Origin: Bacteroidales bacterium | GTDB lineage: Bacteria; Bacteroidota; Bacteroidia; Bacteroidales; Muribaculaceae | DNA: 57,918 nucleotides | Assembly (NCBI GenBank): GCA_910575545.1 | Contig: CAJTFH010000025.1 | Span: 1-57,918 of the forward strand | Direction of reading: 5' to 3' | In this document: piece by piece, positions 41,294 through 50,372 of the stretch | How positions within the stretch are numbered: the stretch's first letter is position 1 | Layout of the letters: each line of letters begins with the position of its first letter | The notes under the pieces: generated by a model | Databases searched by the model: none | Told to the model about the DNA's origin: nothing | What the model saw: the letters and a program-made list of their open reading frames with translations, nothing else | Position numbers and translations under genes: made by a program

Positions 41294-44242
41294 ATGAAGA
41301 TATTTTGCGGGGTGGGGATGGCTGTCAGGGCATTAGCGTTGGCAGCGGTTGTGTGGGGAGCTGCAGAGGCCGGCTCGGCTGCTGACTGCGGGGCTGTGAA
41401 CGCTCCTTTTGCCGGAAAGGTTACGGGTGCCGGAGTGCCCTCGTATATTGAGCGTGGCTCGCTGATGATTGAGGATGCCAATTTCCAGGGGGCGTCCGAC
41501 CAATTGCGACATGCCCTTAAAAGCGAGGCATTCATAGGCACAGACGAGGCTGAGACAGCACGTCTGCGGCAGGCTGTTGCCGCGATGCGTCTGCCCGGGG
41601 CTGATGCAGGTCTGCTTCTGGAGCGCTTTCTGCGTGATTATCCGTCGTCGGCGATGCGGGAACAGGTCAGAATGGATATCGGGTCGATGCTGTTCGACAG
41701 CGGCGAATATGCCAAGGCGATGAAGGCTTACCGTTATGTTGACGGTGGGGCGCTTAACCCGTCGGAGGCGTCTGCCCTTGAATACCGCAGGGCTTATTGT
41801 ATGTTGAAATTCGCAGACTATGACCGTGCGCAGCGTATTTACGACCGCCTTGCCTCGAACCAGGAATATGCCATGGCGGCACGGTTCTATCTTGGATATA
41901 TAGCTTATGCTAAAGGGGATTACTCCCGCGCCAGGGAGCAGCTGGAGAAAGTGTCGGGCGAGGGGCTGCCTGTTGCCATGAGCCGTTATTATCTTGCCCA
42001 GCTGGCATTCGAGCGGGGTGACTACCGCGAGTCTTCGCGCTTATCGGGCGGGCTTTTGGCTGGCGGCGATGCCCCTGAAGGTTTTGAGGCCGAGATGAGA
42101 CGGATTTATGGCGAATCCGCATGGCATCTGGGCGATGAAGCTACGGCGGTCAAGGAGCTTTCACGCTATGTGGCCATGGTTTCAAAGCCATTGCCGTCGG
42201 CGCTTTATATTCTTGGTGTTGATGATTACAAGAATAAACGGTGGCAACACGCCGTGGACCGGTTGACGCCTGTGTCGTCGGATGATTCCTCCATGGGGCA
42301 GAGCGCGTGCCTCTATATGGGACAGGCTTATCTGAAGCTCGACAACAGCAATGCCGCAACACTTGCGCTTGAAAAGGCCGCCCGCATGACCCATGATGCG
42401 CGGACGCAGGAAACGGCGTTCTATAATCTTGCTGTTGCACGGATGCAGGGGGGGCGGGTGCCATTCGGCAGTTCTGTGGCGATGTTCGAGGATTTCCTGA
42501 AACGTTATCCCGATTCGCGCCACACCCAGATGGTGGCCGATTATCTTGTGAGCGGCTATATGACCGATAACAACTATCAGGCGGCATTGGCGGCAATAGA
42601 AAAGGTGGCGCGTCCGTCAGACAGCGTGTTGGCGGCAAAGCAGAAGGTGCTTTACGGGCTGGGTACCCGGCGTCTGCAGGGAGGAGACCCGAAGGGGGCG
42701 CTCGGCTATCTGAATGGGGCTGCCGGAATGGGTCGCTTCGACCGGGCTGTTGCTGCCGAGGCCACGCTTTGGAGCGGTGAGTGCCTTTATGAGCTTGGCG
42801 ACTATGATGGGGCTATAAGTGCCTATAACAGCTACCTACGCAGCGGGCAGGGGACGGATGCAAACCGTGCGTTGGCATATTACGACCTTGGGTATGCGCG
42901 TTTTGCCCGCAAGCAGTTCGGGGCGGCCTTGTCAGACTTCAGCCGGTTCATCTCGGATACCCCCGACAAGAAAAATTCCCATCTCATCGCCGATGCCTAT
43001 AACCGGCTGGCCGACTGTTATTATTATGCTTCGGATTTCTCCAAGGCTGCCGATAACTACGGCAAAGCCTATTCTATAGACCCCGGCGCTGGCGATTATC
43101 CCGTGTTCCAGCAGGGACTTATGAAAGGTTTGCGCCGCGATTACGCAGGTAAGGTGGAGACGCTGAGCCGTATGATTGAGGAGTTCCCGTCGTCGGCGCT
43201 CATACCGACGGCACTTTTGGAGATGGGGGAGAGTTACGGGGAGATGAACGATGAAGGCCGTGCCATAGAGACCTACACGATGCTGGCTTCGCGTTATCCG
43301 TCATCGGCTCAAGGGCGCAAGGCGCGGCTGCTTCTCGGCATCACCTATCTCAATGCGGGCAATCCGACAATGGCTATCGAGCATTACAAGAAGGTTATCA
43401 CAGATTATCCGTCGTCGGAAGAAGCCCGTGTGGCAGCCGACGATTTGAAACAGGTTTATGCCGACCGGGGGGAGGTTGACCGGTATGTCGAATTTATAGA
43501 CCGTGTGCCAGAAGCTCCCCGGCCTGAAACCGCCGAGTTGGCAGAGCTTACATTGCAAAGTGCAGAGAAGGCTATGGAGGGGGAGCGGTATGCAGATGCC
43601 TTGAAACATGCTTCGGAGGTGGTGGGTAAGTATCCCGACAGTCCGAGCGCCGTTGAGGCGCTGGCCATCAAGGCTGATGCCGAGATGAAACTCGGCATGG
43701 GGCGTCAGGCTCTCGAGAGCTATACGGAGCTTGAGTCCAAGGCATCGGATGCAGCCACTGTCAATGCCGCGCGCATGGGGATAATGCAGGTCAGCCGTGA
43801 TATGGCCGACAACGACAGGGTGGTTGAGATGGCTGATAAACTGCTCAGCTCTTCGACCCTGGGGGCTTCGGGCAAAGAAGCAACCGCTTTTGTGAAGGCA
43901 ATGGCGCTTTACGATCTTGGGCGTGGGGATGAATCTGTTGCCATCTGGCGCGAGCTTGCTTCGAATCCTGAGGAATTAAACGGAACCAAGAGTGCGTATT
44001 ATCTGGCGCAGTATCATTTCGACCATCAACAGGCGAAGGAGGCGTTGAGCGAGGTGAACGCATTGATTGACGCCAATCCTCCGCACAACTACTGGCTCGC
44101 CCGCGGATTCATTCTTCTGAGCGATATACTCCGCTCGCAGGGGAGTGATTTCGAGGCAGACGAATATCTGCGCTCATTACGCCAGAATTATCCGGGGACT
44201 GAGAGTGATATATTCAGAATGATTGACGAGCGCTTGCAATAA
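41294..44242 (+). CDS. Large exported TPR-repeat protein
   Basis: A 982-residue protein with a signal peptide (ALALAAVVWGAAEAGSAA) and at least 15 TPR-like repeats over its length, for example SGEYAKAMKAYRYVDGG, LAYYDLGYARFARKQFGAALSDF and GNPTMAIEHYKKVITDYPSSEEA. The spacing resembles the BamD/YbgF type TPR proteins of the periplasm. Its stop codon overlaps the next start (TAATG), so the outer-membrane barrel protein downstream is translationally coupled and is its likely partner. A scaffold for envelope or transport assembly is inferred; no specific system is recognised. Confidence 0.85.
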   Translation: MKIFCGVGMAVRALALAAVVWGAAEAGSAADCGAVNAPFAGKVTGAGVPSYIERGSLMIEDANFQGASDQLRHALKSEAFIGTDEAETARLRQAVAAMRLPGADAGLLLERFLRDYPSSAMREQVRMDIGSMLFDSGEYAKAMKAYRYVDGGALNPSEASALEYRRAYCMLKFADYDRAQRIYDRLASNQEYAMAARFYLGYIAYAKGDYSRAREQLEKVSGEGLPVAMSRYYLAQLAFERGDYRESSRLSGGLLAGGDAPEGFEAEMRRIYGESAWHLGDEATAVKELSRYVAMVSKPLPSALYILGVDDYKNKRWQHAVDRLTPVSSDDSSMGQSACLYMGQAYLKLDNSNAATLALEKAARMTHDARTQETAFYNLAVARMQGGRVPFGSSVAMFEDFLKRYPDSRHTQMVADYLVSGYMTDNNYQAALAAIEKVARPSDSVLAAKQKVLYGLGTRRLQGGDPKGALGYLNGAAGMGRFDRAVAAEATLWSGECLYELGDYDGAISAYNSYLRSGQGTDANRALAYYDLGYARFARKQFGAALSDFSRFISDTPDKKNSHLIADAYNRLADCYYYASDFSKAADNYGKAYSIDPGAGDYPVFQQGLMKGLRRDYAGKVETLSRMIEEFPSSALIPTALLEMGESYGEMNDEGRAIETYTMLASRYPSSAQGRKARLLLGITYLNAGNPTMAIEHYKKVITDYPSSEEARVAADDLKQVYADRGEVDRYVEFIDRVPEAPRPETAELAELTLQSAEKAMEGERYADALKHASEVVGKYPDSPSAVEALAIKADAEMKLGMGRQALESYTELESKASDAATVNAARMGIMQVSRDMADNDRVVEMADKLLSSSTLGASGKEATAFVKAMALYDLGRGDESVAIWRELASNPEELNGTKSAYYLAQYHFDHQQAKEALSEVNALIDANPPHNYWLARGFILLSDILRSQGSDFEADEYLRSLRQNYPGTESDIFRMIDERLQ

Positions 44243-45981
44243 TGGAGGGCATGATTATGACAATGAAGAATATCAGGATATTGGCAGGGGGGTGCATGGC
44301 GGTGTCGGCGATTTCCGGCATGTATGGCCAGGAATCCTTGCAGAAAGAGATAACGGTGGAGAGGGAAATAGTGCCTGAGGTGAGGGCAGCTTCGCGGCTG
44401 AACCTATATCCGCGCACGTTGTCGTTTCGCCAGTCGCCGGCCACACTGACGTTCAGCGAGCTGACTGAGATGACCGACATCAATCCGCTTCTTGACACCC
44501 TCGAACCGGCCCCGACCGGCAGAGCTATCCTGCAGACCCCTTACCGAGGGTATGCCGATGTGGGATATTTCCCCCTTGCAAACGGGTCGCTGTCGGCCGG
44601 ATATGCCGCAGTGCAGTCAGAATCAACACGGCTCAATATCTGGGGAGAAGCTGACAACACCGATTATAAATGCCGCCCGGTTGATGAGGCCGAAAAGATG
44701 CGTATGCGCCGTTTTGCGGCGTCGGCAGGGGTTGATTTCAGCCATAGTTTCGGCGAGACAGGCACGTTTAGCGCCTCGACATCGTTGACATACAACTATT
44801 TCACGCGCCCTGATGCGGCGATAGCGGAGAGCCTGGGAGAAATGCGCCAGGTTTCAAACCGTCAGAATACATTTGCGTGGGATCTGGCTGCCGGTTGGGA
44901 AAAGTCGAGCCGCTACGGGGTGGCTTATCATGCCGAGGCGCGTTTCGGATTGATGGGTTTCGGCCATGGCATCATGGCTTATGAGAATGCCGATGCCCCG
45001 GTGCAGACCAAAGTGAAGCCTGCAGGTGAACGCACGTTCAATCTTAGTCTCGGTTTTGAAAAATGGCTTCTTTCAGGAGGTTCATTTGGCGAAGGCAGTT
45101 CATTCGGGGCTGATTTCAGTGCTGATATCGCCCATAACACCGGAGGTTGGGGCACCACTACTCCCGGGGTGTTGTCGATAACCCCGTATTTCCGGTGCAT
45201 AGAGGGTATTGTCAATCTTAAAGCGGGTGTAAAACTCGGATTTGCGCTGAATTCAGGGAAAGTGCTTCATATAGCTCCCGATGTGCTTTTTGGAGTGAAT
45301 CCGGCATCGGGATTCGGCGCATGGATCCGTGTGGAAGGGGGGGAGAAGGTCAATACGCTCCGTAGCCTGTTTGAAATCACACCGTTTATTTCTCCTGTGG
45401 CCACCTACCCGACTTCGGGTTTGCCTGTAAAGGGTGACATAGGGTTGCGCTTAGGGCCGGTGAAGGGGGCTGCCCTGATAGTCAAGGCTTCATATGGGAT
45501 GGCCAACCGGTGGCTGATGCCTGAGGCGGTTGATGACCGGGTGGTGTTTGTGGGGCATGACCTTCGCGGATGGAAATTGTCGGCAGAGGCAACGTGGAAC
45601 TACCGTAGTGTTGTTTCGCTCCGTGCCGGTTATTCCGGAGTGATCGGAGAGGATGACAAGCAAGGGTGGATGGAATGGCGCGACCGCGCACGCCATGTGG
45701 TGTCGGCGGCGGTTACAGTCCGTCCGGTTGCCCCGTTTAGCATCGATTTGTCGTATGAACTCCGTATGCGCCGCCGTATGCCGATGGTAGGGGCTGATGG
45801 GGAGATGTGGTGTAACCTGAAAGATGAGAACCGGCTCAATGCGGGGTTGGCATACCGCATCAGTGATGCTTTCACTGTTTTTGCGCGGGGAGAAAACCTG
45901 CTCAATTGCCGCAGCCTGTTGATGCCGTTTGTGCCATCGCAGGGAATTACAGGGCTTGTCGGGGTTGGAGTGAAATTTTAG
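44242..45981 (+). CDS. Outer-membrane beta-barrel protein coupled to the TPR protein
   Basis: A 579-residue exported protein. The start MEGMIMTMKNIRI overlaps the TPR stop codon; M at 44254 or 44260 gives a shorter signal peptide ending near GMYGQ. The first mature segment, QKEITVEREIVPEVRAASRL, is a conserved N-terminal linker seen in Bacteroidetes barrels of this kind. The rest has alternating strands (GYADVGYFPLANGSLSAGYAA, TGTFSASTSLTYNYF) and ends AFTVFARGENLLNCR and GLVGVGVKF, with an aromatic last residue, like the end of TonB-dependent receptors. There is no plug domain, so it is not a full receptor. Confidence 0.8.
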   Translation: MEGMIMTMKNIRILAGGCMAVSAISGMYGQESLQKEITVEREIVPEVRAASRLNLYPRTLSFRQSPATLTFSELTEMTDINPLLDTLEPAPTGRAILQTPYRGYADVGYFPLANGSLSAGYAAVQSESTRLNIWGEADNTDYKCRPVDEAEKMRMRRFAASAGVDFSHSFGETGTFSASTSLTYNYFTRPDAAIAESLGEMRQVSNRQNTFAWDLAAGWEKSSRYGVAYHAEARFGLMGFGHGIMAYENADAPVQTKVKPAGERTFNLSLGFEKWLLSGGSFGEGSSFGADFSADIAHNTGGWGTTTPGVLSITPYFRCIEGIVNLKAGVKLGFALNSGKVLHIAPDVLFGVNPASGFGAWIRVEGGEKVNTLRSLFEITPFISPVATYPTSGLPVKGDIGLRLGPVKGAALIVKASYGMANRWLMPEAVDDRVVFVGHDLRGWKLSAEATWNYRSVVSLRAGYSGVIGEDDKQGWMEWRDRARHVVSAAVTVRPVAPFSIDLSYELRMRRRMPMVGADGEMWCNLKDENRLNAGLAYRISDAFTVFARGENLLNCRSLLMPFVPSQGITGLVGVGVKF

Positions 45982-46053
45982 AATCAGAGGAGTAAAAGAT
46001 TAAAGAAAAAGGCTGTTATAGCCGTTATAGCCAAAAGAGGATTAAGGAAGATT

Positions 46054-46872
46054 ATGGGTTTCAAACCACGGTTGCTGCGGGAAACCGCTGAGATTGCGCT
46101 GACGGAAATAAAACGTTTCATTGAGCCGCGCCTGAGCGAGGATTTTTCGCTCCGCAGGGTGTCGGCGCCGATGTTTCTGCCGGTGGGTTCTGAGTTGCTG
46201 ACCCCTGGCAAACGTGGCGCAGTGGTTCGGCTTGATGCTTCGGGAACGGAGGTTGAGATTGTAGGCAGCCTTGATGTGTGGCTTCGTGGCCAGCTGTTGC
46301 GTTATGATATCGCTCCCGGTTTCGGAGTGTTCACGATTATGAACGGCTTGAGGCCTGATTTGCCCGATAACAGCACATCTTCGCCTCATGTGGCGGCGTG
46401 GGCATGGCAGCAGGCGGTTGAGCAGAACCAGTGTAATCCGGCTCATATGGTGGCTATGGCGCGGAAAGTCCACAAGCTGCTGGTCGACACTGAAAAGATG
46501 GTGCTGTCGCTTTTCCCTCATCTTCATGCTACTCTTGCCCGCGATCTGGAGGAGATGGCTGTTGATGATATGGAGCGTCTTTATCCCGGGCTGACCCATG
46601 AGCGGCGGGTGTATGAGCATCTTCACCCTGAACGGAAGGATGATGCGGGGGAATGCCGCCAGTCGGTGCTTTTGGTATGGCATACGAATGGGGTGTGCGA
46701 GGCTGTTGGTGAGCTATGGGTGTGGAACAGGATTATCGAGCATCCTGTGATGCTGGCTGATTTCGGGGCATGGAGAAACGACGGTATTGCCGGATGTTCG
46801 CTGGGCGGGAACATATGGCGCAATTTTCTTGCTTTGCAGATTCTGCATCAGGATAGGTTGATGAGGGAGTAA
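46054..46872 (+). CDS. Shortened AsnA-like protein lacking catalytic motifs
   Basis: The 272-residue sequence follows aspartate-ammonia ligase (AsnA, a class II synthetase fold) colinearly: IKRFIEPRLSEDFSLRRVSAP, then VEIVGSLDVWLRGQLLRYDI, FGVFTIMNGLRPD, DDMERLYPGL and LWVWNRIIEHPVML. AsnA has about 330-345 residues. Missing or changed here: HSLAKWKR reads GSLDVWLR (71-78), VDQWDWE reads AAWAWQQ, the SDG-HD-RAPDYDD loop is absent between residues 209 and 221, and GGGIGQSR reads GCSLGGNI (247-254), losing the ATP-binding Arg. It probably cannot make asparagine; a regulatory or new role is likely. Its codons show no decay. Confidence 0.8.
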   Translation: MGFKPRLLRETAEIALTEIKRFIEPRLSEDFSLRRVSAPMFLPVGSELLTPGKRGAVVRLDASGTEVEIVGSLDVWLRGQLLRYDIAPGFGVFTIMNGLRPDLPDNSTSSPHVAAWAWQQAVEQNQCNPAHMVAMARKVHKLLVDTEKMVLSLFPHLHATLARDLEEMAVDDMERLYPGLTHERRVYEHLHPERKDDAGECRQSVLLVWHTNGVCEAVGELWVWNRIIEHPVMLADFGAWRNDGIAGCSLGGNIWRNFLALQILHQDRLMRE

Positions 46873-46958
46873 GAAGCCGTAAGTGGAAAGTCGGAGGATG
46901 GCGGTTTTTTAGTTTTAAGGGGGATGGGGTGGTTGTGAAAAATAAGGATTGAGATAAT

Positions 46959-47636
46959 ATGAGGATTGATATAATAACGGTGTTGCCCGAGATGTTTGAA
47001 TCGCCATTGGGCTGTTCGATATTGCAGCGTGCCCGGAAAAAGGGGCTTGCGGAGTTTCATGTGCATAATCTGCGCGATTATTCAACCAACAAGCACCGGA
47101 AGGTCGATGACTATCCGTTTGGAGGGGAGGCGGGGATGGTTATGCAGGTAGAGCCTATCGACCGTTGTATTTCGGCGCTGAAGGCTGAGCGCGATTATGA
47201 CGAGGTTATTTTCACATCGCCCGACGGGGAGCGTTTCGACCAGCCGATGGCCAACCGTATGTCGTTGCTCAACAATATCATTATTCTTTGCGGGCACTAT
47301 AAGGGGGTTGACTACCGTGTGCGTGAGCATCTGGTGACCAAGGAGATTTCTGTGGGCGATTATGTTCTGACCGGCGGTGAGATGCCTGCAATTATTATTT
47401 CAGACGCATTGGTGAGGCTGATTCCCGGAGTTCTGGGGGATGAGCAGAGCGCCCTTTCCGATTCGTTTCAGGACAGTCTGTTGTCGGCGCCTGATTACAC
47501 GCGGCCGGCCGAATATAACGGATGGCGTGTGCCTGAGATTCTTTTGTCGGGTCATGAGGCCAATATCGCGGCTTGGCGGCATGAGCAGGCTCTGGAACGC
47601 ACACGTAGGTTGCGCCCCGATCTGCTGGATGAGTAA
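46959..47636 (+). CDS. trmD: tRNA (guanine-37-N1)-methyltransferase
   Basis: It methylates G37 next to the anticodon to prevent frameshifting. The SPOUT trefoil-knot region is clear: [38 protein letters not shown] and [11 protein letters not shown]. The N-terminus [21 protein letters not shown] and the C-terminal [18 protein letters not shown] are standard. It has 225 residues. It is 86 bases after the AsnA-like gene, probably in the same transcript, and is followed by a long AT-rich gap. Confidence 0.96.
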   Translation: MRIDIITVLPEMFESPLGCSILQRARKKGLAEFHVHNLRDYSTNKHRKVDDYPFGGEAGMVMQVEPIDRCISALKAERDYDEVIFTSPDGERFDQPMANRMSLLNNIIILCGHYKGVDYRVREHLVTKEISVGDYVLTGGEMPAIIISDALVRLIPGVLGDEQSALSDSFQDSLLSAPDYTRPAEYNGWRVPEILLSGHEANIAAWRHEQALERTRRLRPDLLDE

Positions 47637-47946
47637 ACGGCGGCAGGAGATCAGGATGCTTGGCTTTTTGGCTGAAAGGCGCTATTTGATGATATGGATT
47701 GTTAAGAGTGTGTTAGGATTTAACACGTTAACGATTAATGGGGTGATGGAGACTTTTTTATAATATATCATGGAGCCTTTTTGGGCGTTTTTCACAAGTT
47801 TCTTCGGTCACTATGCCCTCATTGCTCCCTCGGATTCAGACAAAAATGGCCTAAAACAGCTCAAAAATCCTGTTGAAGAAAAAGTCAAGACGACTTTTTA
47901 AATCCGGACACTCATTAAGAAAAAAATGTAGATAAATTGGCCTCTT

Positions 47947-47980
47947 TTTGTGGTTGTTTAGGAAATTATTTGTAATTTTG
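47947..47980 (+). promoter_or_regulatory. Promoter of the pilus operon
   Basis: TTTG at 47947-47950, 22 bases, TAATTTTG at 47973-47980. Transcription would start near 47988, giving a 208-base leader before the DUF3575 start. The gap 47637-47946 has several T-rich stretches and no gene that I recognise. Confidence 0.65.
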
Positions 47981-48018
47981 TAGTCAGTCCGAATTTTATT
48001 GGAACTGGATTTTTTACA

Positions 48019-48126
48019 ATGAAAACTGCACACAGCGCAAATGAAATGAATATATCCGCCCTTTATTTAAATAGGGGGGGGGTAAATCATTCACATTCAA
48101 TATATTACATTCTTCTTACGACATAA
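48019..48126 (+). CDS. Leader peptide frame crossing a G9 run
   Basis: A 35-codon frame, MKTAHSANEMNISALYLNRG ending SIYYILLTT, starts in an A/T-rich context suited to Bacteroidetes initiation. It crosses nine G at 48074-48082 and its TAA (48124-48126) touches the first base of the hairpin. With eight G the frame stops at once (TAA 48083-48085); with ten it runs through the hairpin to TAA 48180-48182. It may be a translated leader that controls the hairpin. Being short, its translation needs proof. Confidence 0.5.
   Translation: MKTAHSANEMNISALYLNRGGVNHSHSIYYILLTT
48074..48082 (+). repeat. Run of nine G in the pilus operon leader
   Basis: A homopolymer of nine G, the kind of tract that varies in length by slipped-strand mispairing. 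It lies about 85 bases after the expected transcription start and 113 bases before the first pilus gene. Confidence 0.9.
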
Positions 48127-48160
48127 CGCAGTCTCCATTTCCCGGGAGGATGCGTTTTTG
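48126..48160 (+). terminator. Terminator-like hairpin (possible attenuator) in the pilus leader
   Basis: ACGCA-GT-CTCC, loop ATTTCCCG, GGAG-GA-TGCGT (48126-48155) is followed by TTTTTGTGTTTT. It lies within the leader, 35 bases before the first pilus gene, so it would cut off the operon unless prevented from folding. Confidence 0.6.
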
Positions 48161-48195
48161 TGTTTTAATGCTACCGGAATAACTAACAACCGCAT

Positions 48196-48768
48196 ATGAA
48201 AAAGTTGATTATGCTGTGTCTGTTGCTGTTGCCTGTTGCCATGTCCGGCCAAAAGGTGGCGGTGAAGACAAATATTCTTTATGATGCATTGCTGACCCCC
48301 ACATTAGGGGTGGAGGCAGCCATGGCGCCCAAATGGACATTCGAGCTGAATGCCTCTCTGAATGCCTGGGCGGTTGACGGCCACCGTTGGAAACAGTGGA
48401 TGGCCCAGCCGGAGGTGCGCTATTGGTTCTGCCAGCGTTTTTCTGGACATTTTGTGGGTGCGCATCTTATCGGCGGCCAGTATAATTTCGGCAATATCGA
48501 CATGCCGTTTAAATTTCTCGGCACAGACTTTTCGGTTTTGAAAGACCGCCGTTACCAGGGGTGGATGGCCGGAGCCGGTTTGGCTTATGGCTACAGCTGG
48601 ATTCTGAGCCGTCACTGGAACTTCGAGGCTGAAATTGGCATAGGTTGGATTTACACCCGTTCAGATGTTTATCTGTGTGAGAACTGCGGGCGCAAGGTGC
48701 GCACCGGAGTGCCGCACAATTATGTCGGCCTTACCAAGGCACAGCTCAGTTTTGTCTATCTCTTCTAA
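48196..48768 (+). CDS. DUF3575 outer-membrane protein of the pilus operon
   Basis: A 190-residue exported protein with a signal peptide (MKKLIMLCLLLLPVAMSGQ). KVAVKTNILYDALLTPTLGVE and FELNASLNAWAVDGHRWKQWM with VRYWFCQRFSGHFVGAHL are the usual DUF3575 motifs, and it ends in a barrel-like aromatic strand (AQLSFVYLF). DUF3575 genes commonly begin Mfa/Fim-type pilus loci in Bacteroidetes; the role is not known. It starts 14 bases after the end of the alternative leader frame. Confidence 0.88.
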   Translation: MKKLIMLCLLLLPVAMSGQKVAVKTNILYDALLTPTLGVEAAMAPKWTFELNASLNAWAVDGHRWKQWMAQPEVRYWFCQRFSGHFVGAHLIGGQYNFGNIDMPFKFLGTDFSVLKDRRYQGWMAGAGLAYGYSWILSRHWNFEAEIGIGWIYTRSDVYLCENCGRKVRTGVPHNYVGLTKAQLSFVYLF

Positions 48769-48796
48769 CCAGTTTCTTTGTCAACGGAAATCTTTC

Positions 48797-50314
48797 ATGA
48801 AACTACTGACCAATATATTGCTATGTGGCTTGGTGGCGGTGCCGGTTGCCGCCCTTGGCGCCAAAACGGATGCCTCGGTGCTGAAAGTCTACGACCTTTC
48901 GGTGATTGTTGACGAACCGGCCTCGACCGTTAGTATCGACATAGACCTCGACCTCGATGCCATCACCCCCGGCAAAGACCGCGAGGTTGTTTTCACTCCC
49001 ATGATTATCAGCGAGGAGGGGACAGACAGTCTGTTGCTTCCTCCGTTGGTGGTGGCTGGCCGCAACCGCTATTATTATCATCTCCGCAATGACGAAGAGG
49101 AGGAAATGGCCTCGATTTATCCTGCGGGGCGCGCCGGCCATGCGATTTGCCGCCATGTTGTTGATTTTCAGCCTTGGATGGGTAGCAGCACCGTTGAGAT
49201 GCGCATCGAAGCCGCTTCATGCTGCGACAGTCCTCTGAGGGTGCCGGGGCCGAGCCGCAATGGCAACGTTGAGATGGCGCGTATCAACACTTCGCGCCCG
49301 GCGATGATTGCGGAGTTCGTGTATAGCCGTCCGGCCGATGCCGGGCCTGTTGTAAAGCAGCTTGACGGGAGGGCCTTCGTGTCGTTTGTTGTTAACCGCA
49401 CCGAATTGCGCCCCGATTATATGAAAAACCGCCGGGAACTTGAAAAGATCATCCGCTCGATAGATTATGTGCGCCGCGATTCCGACGCCACTATCACCCG
49501 GGTGCATATCAAAGGATTTGCTTCGCCTGAAGGGAGCTATTCAAACAATATCCGCCTGGCGCAAGGGCGTACGGCGACTTTGAGCCGTTATGTGCGCGAC
49601 CTATATCATTTCCCTGATAGTGTTGTGACAACTTCTTATGAACCTGAAGACTGGGATGGGTTGCGGAAATATGTGAAAGACTCGCTTGATTTCAATATAA
49701 CCCACCGGCCTGAGATTCTGGAGATTATTGACAGCCCTATAGATCCCGATGTGAAGGATGCGACCATACGCAAGCGTTATCCGAAAGATTATGCGGTGAT
49801 GCTCAAGCAGATATATCCATGGCTGCGTCATTCCGATTACACGGTTACATATAATATCCGTGTCTACACAGACATTGAAGAGGTGCGGCGTGTGTTCCGC
49901 ACAGACCCTTCGCGTCTGCGGTTGGTTGATTTCTACACGTTGGCCAATGGTTTGGTTGAGGGCTCTCCGGAATATTTCGAGGTGTTTGAGAAGGCTGTTG
50001 AGATATATCCCGAAGATAACGTGGCCAATCTCAATGCTGCTAATATCGCCATGCAGCGTGGCGACTATGATCTTGCACAGAGCCGGTTGCTGAAATCGGG
50101 CTGCACGCCTGAAGCTGATTTCGCCCGCGGGGTGCTTGCCGCCCGGCGTGGCGACTACGGTGCCGCCCTCGGTCTGTTTGAAAAAGCCCGGGAAGGTGGT
50201 ATTGAGGCGGCTTCTCGCTATATCGACAATATCAATTCCATACGCGATCATCATGTGGTTACGTTGTCGGTGGAGAGAGGGAAGAAGGCGGAAGATTTAA
50301 ACCGTGAGCCGTAA
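48797..50314 (+). CDS. DUF3868/OmpA-like protein with TPR tail
   Basis: A 505-residue exported protein: signal peptide (MKLLTNILLCGLVAVPVAAL), an N-terminal DUF3868 region (about 25-190), an OmpA-like domain (about 200-310; FVSFVVNRTELRPDYMKNRRE, VHIKGFASPEGSYSNNIRLAQ) and two or three TPR-like repeats near the end (EYFEVFEKAVEIYPEDNVAN, AAIAMQRGDYDLAQ-like). It may anchor the pilus machinery to peptidoglycan. Start: ATG 48797 gives the signal peptide; upstream codons overlap the previous gene. Confidence 0.88.
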   Translation: MKLLTNILLCGLVAVPVAALGAKTDASVLKVYDLSVIVDEPASTVSIDIDLDLDAITPGKDREVVFTPMIISEEGTDSLLLPPLVVAGRNRYYYHLRNDEEEEMASIYPAGRAGHAICRHVVDFQPWMGSSTVEMRIEAASCCDSPLRVPGPSRNGNVEMARINTSRPAMIAEFVYSRPADAGPVVKQLDGRAFVSFVVNRTELRPDYMKNRRELEKIIRSIDYVRRDSDATITRVHIKGFASPEGSYSNNIRLAQGRTATLSRYVRDLYHFPDSVVTTSYEPEDWDGLRKYVKDSLDFNITHRPEILEIIDSPIDPDVKDATIRKRYPKDYAVMLKQIYPWLRHSDYTVTYNIRVYTDIEEVRRVFRTDPSRLRLVDFYTLANGLVEGSPEYFEVFEKAVEIYPEDNVANLNAANIAMQRGDYDLAQSRLLKSGCTPEADFARGVLAARRGDYGAALGLFEKAREGGIEAASRYIDNINSIRDHHVVTLSVERGKKAEDLNREP

Positions 50315-50372
50315 GTCGGGAGGAAGAAGTCGGGGAGAAGTTTACTGAAACAATGAATAAAATCCATACACA

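Noticed and set aside
44242-45981. Full TonB-dependent receptor
   Set aside because: The end resembles one, but there is no plug domain or TonB box and the length is too short.
47761-47946. Possible transposase remnant before the pilus promoter
   Set aside because: The AT-rich sequence looks unlike its neighbours, but no frame gives recognisable protein motifs.
47940-48060. Invertible promoter before the pilus operon
   Set aside because: I looked for inverted repeats flanking the promoter; only a short imperfect CAGTCC/GGAACTG pair is present, downstream of the -7 box.
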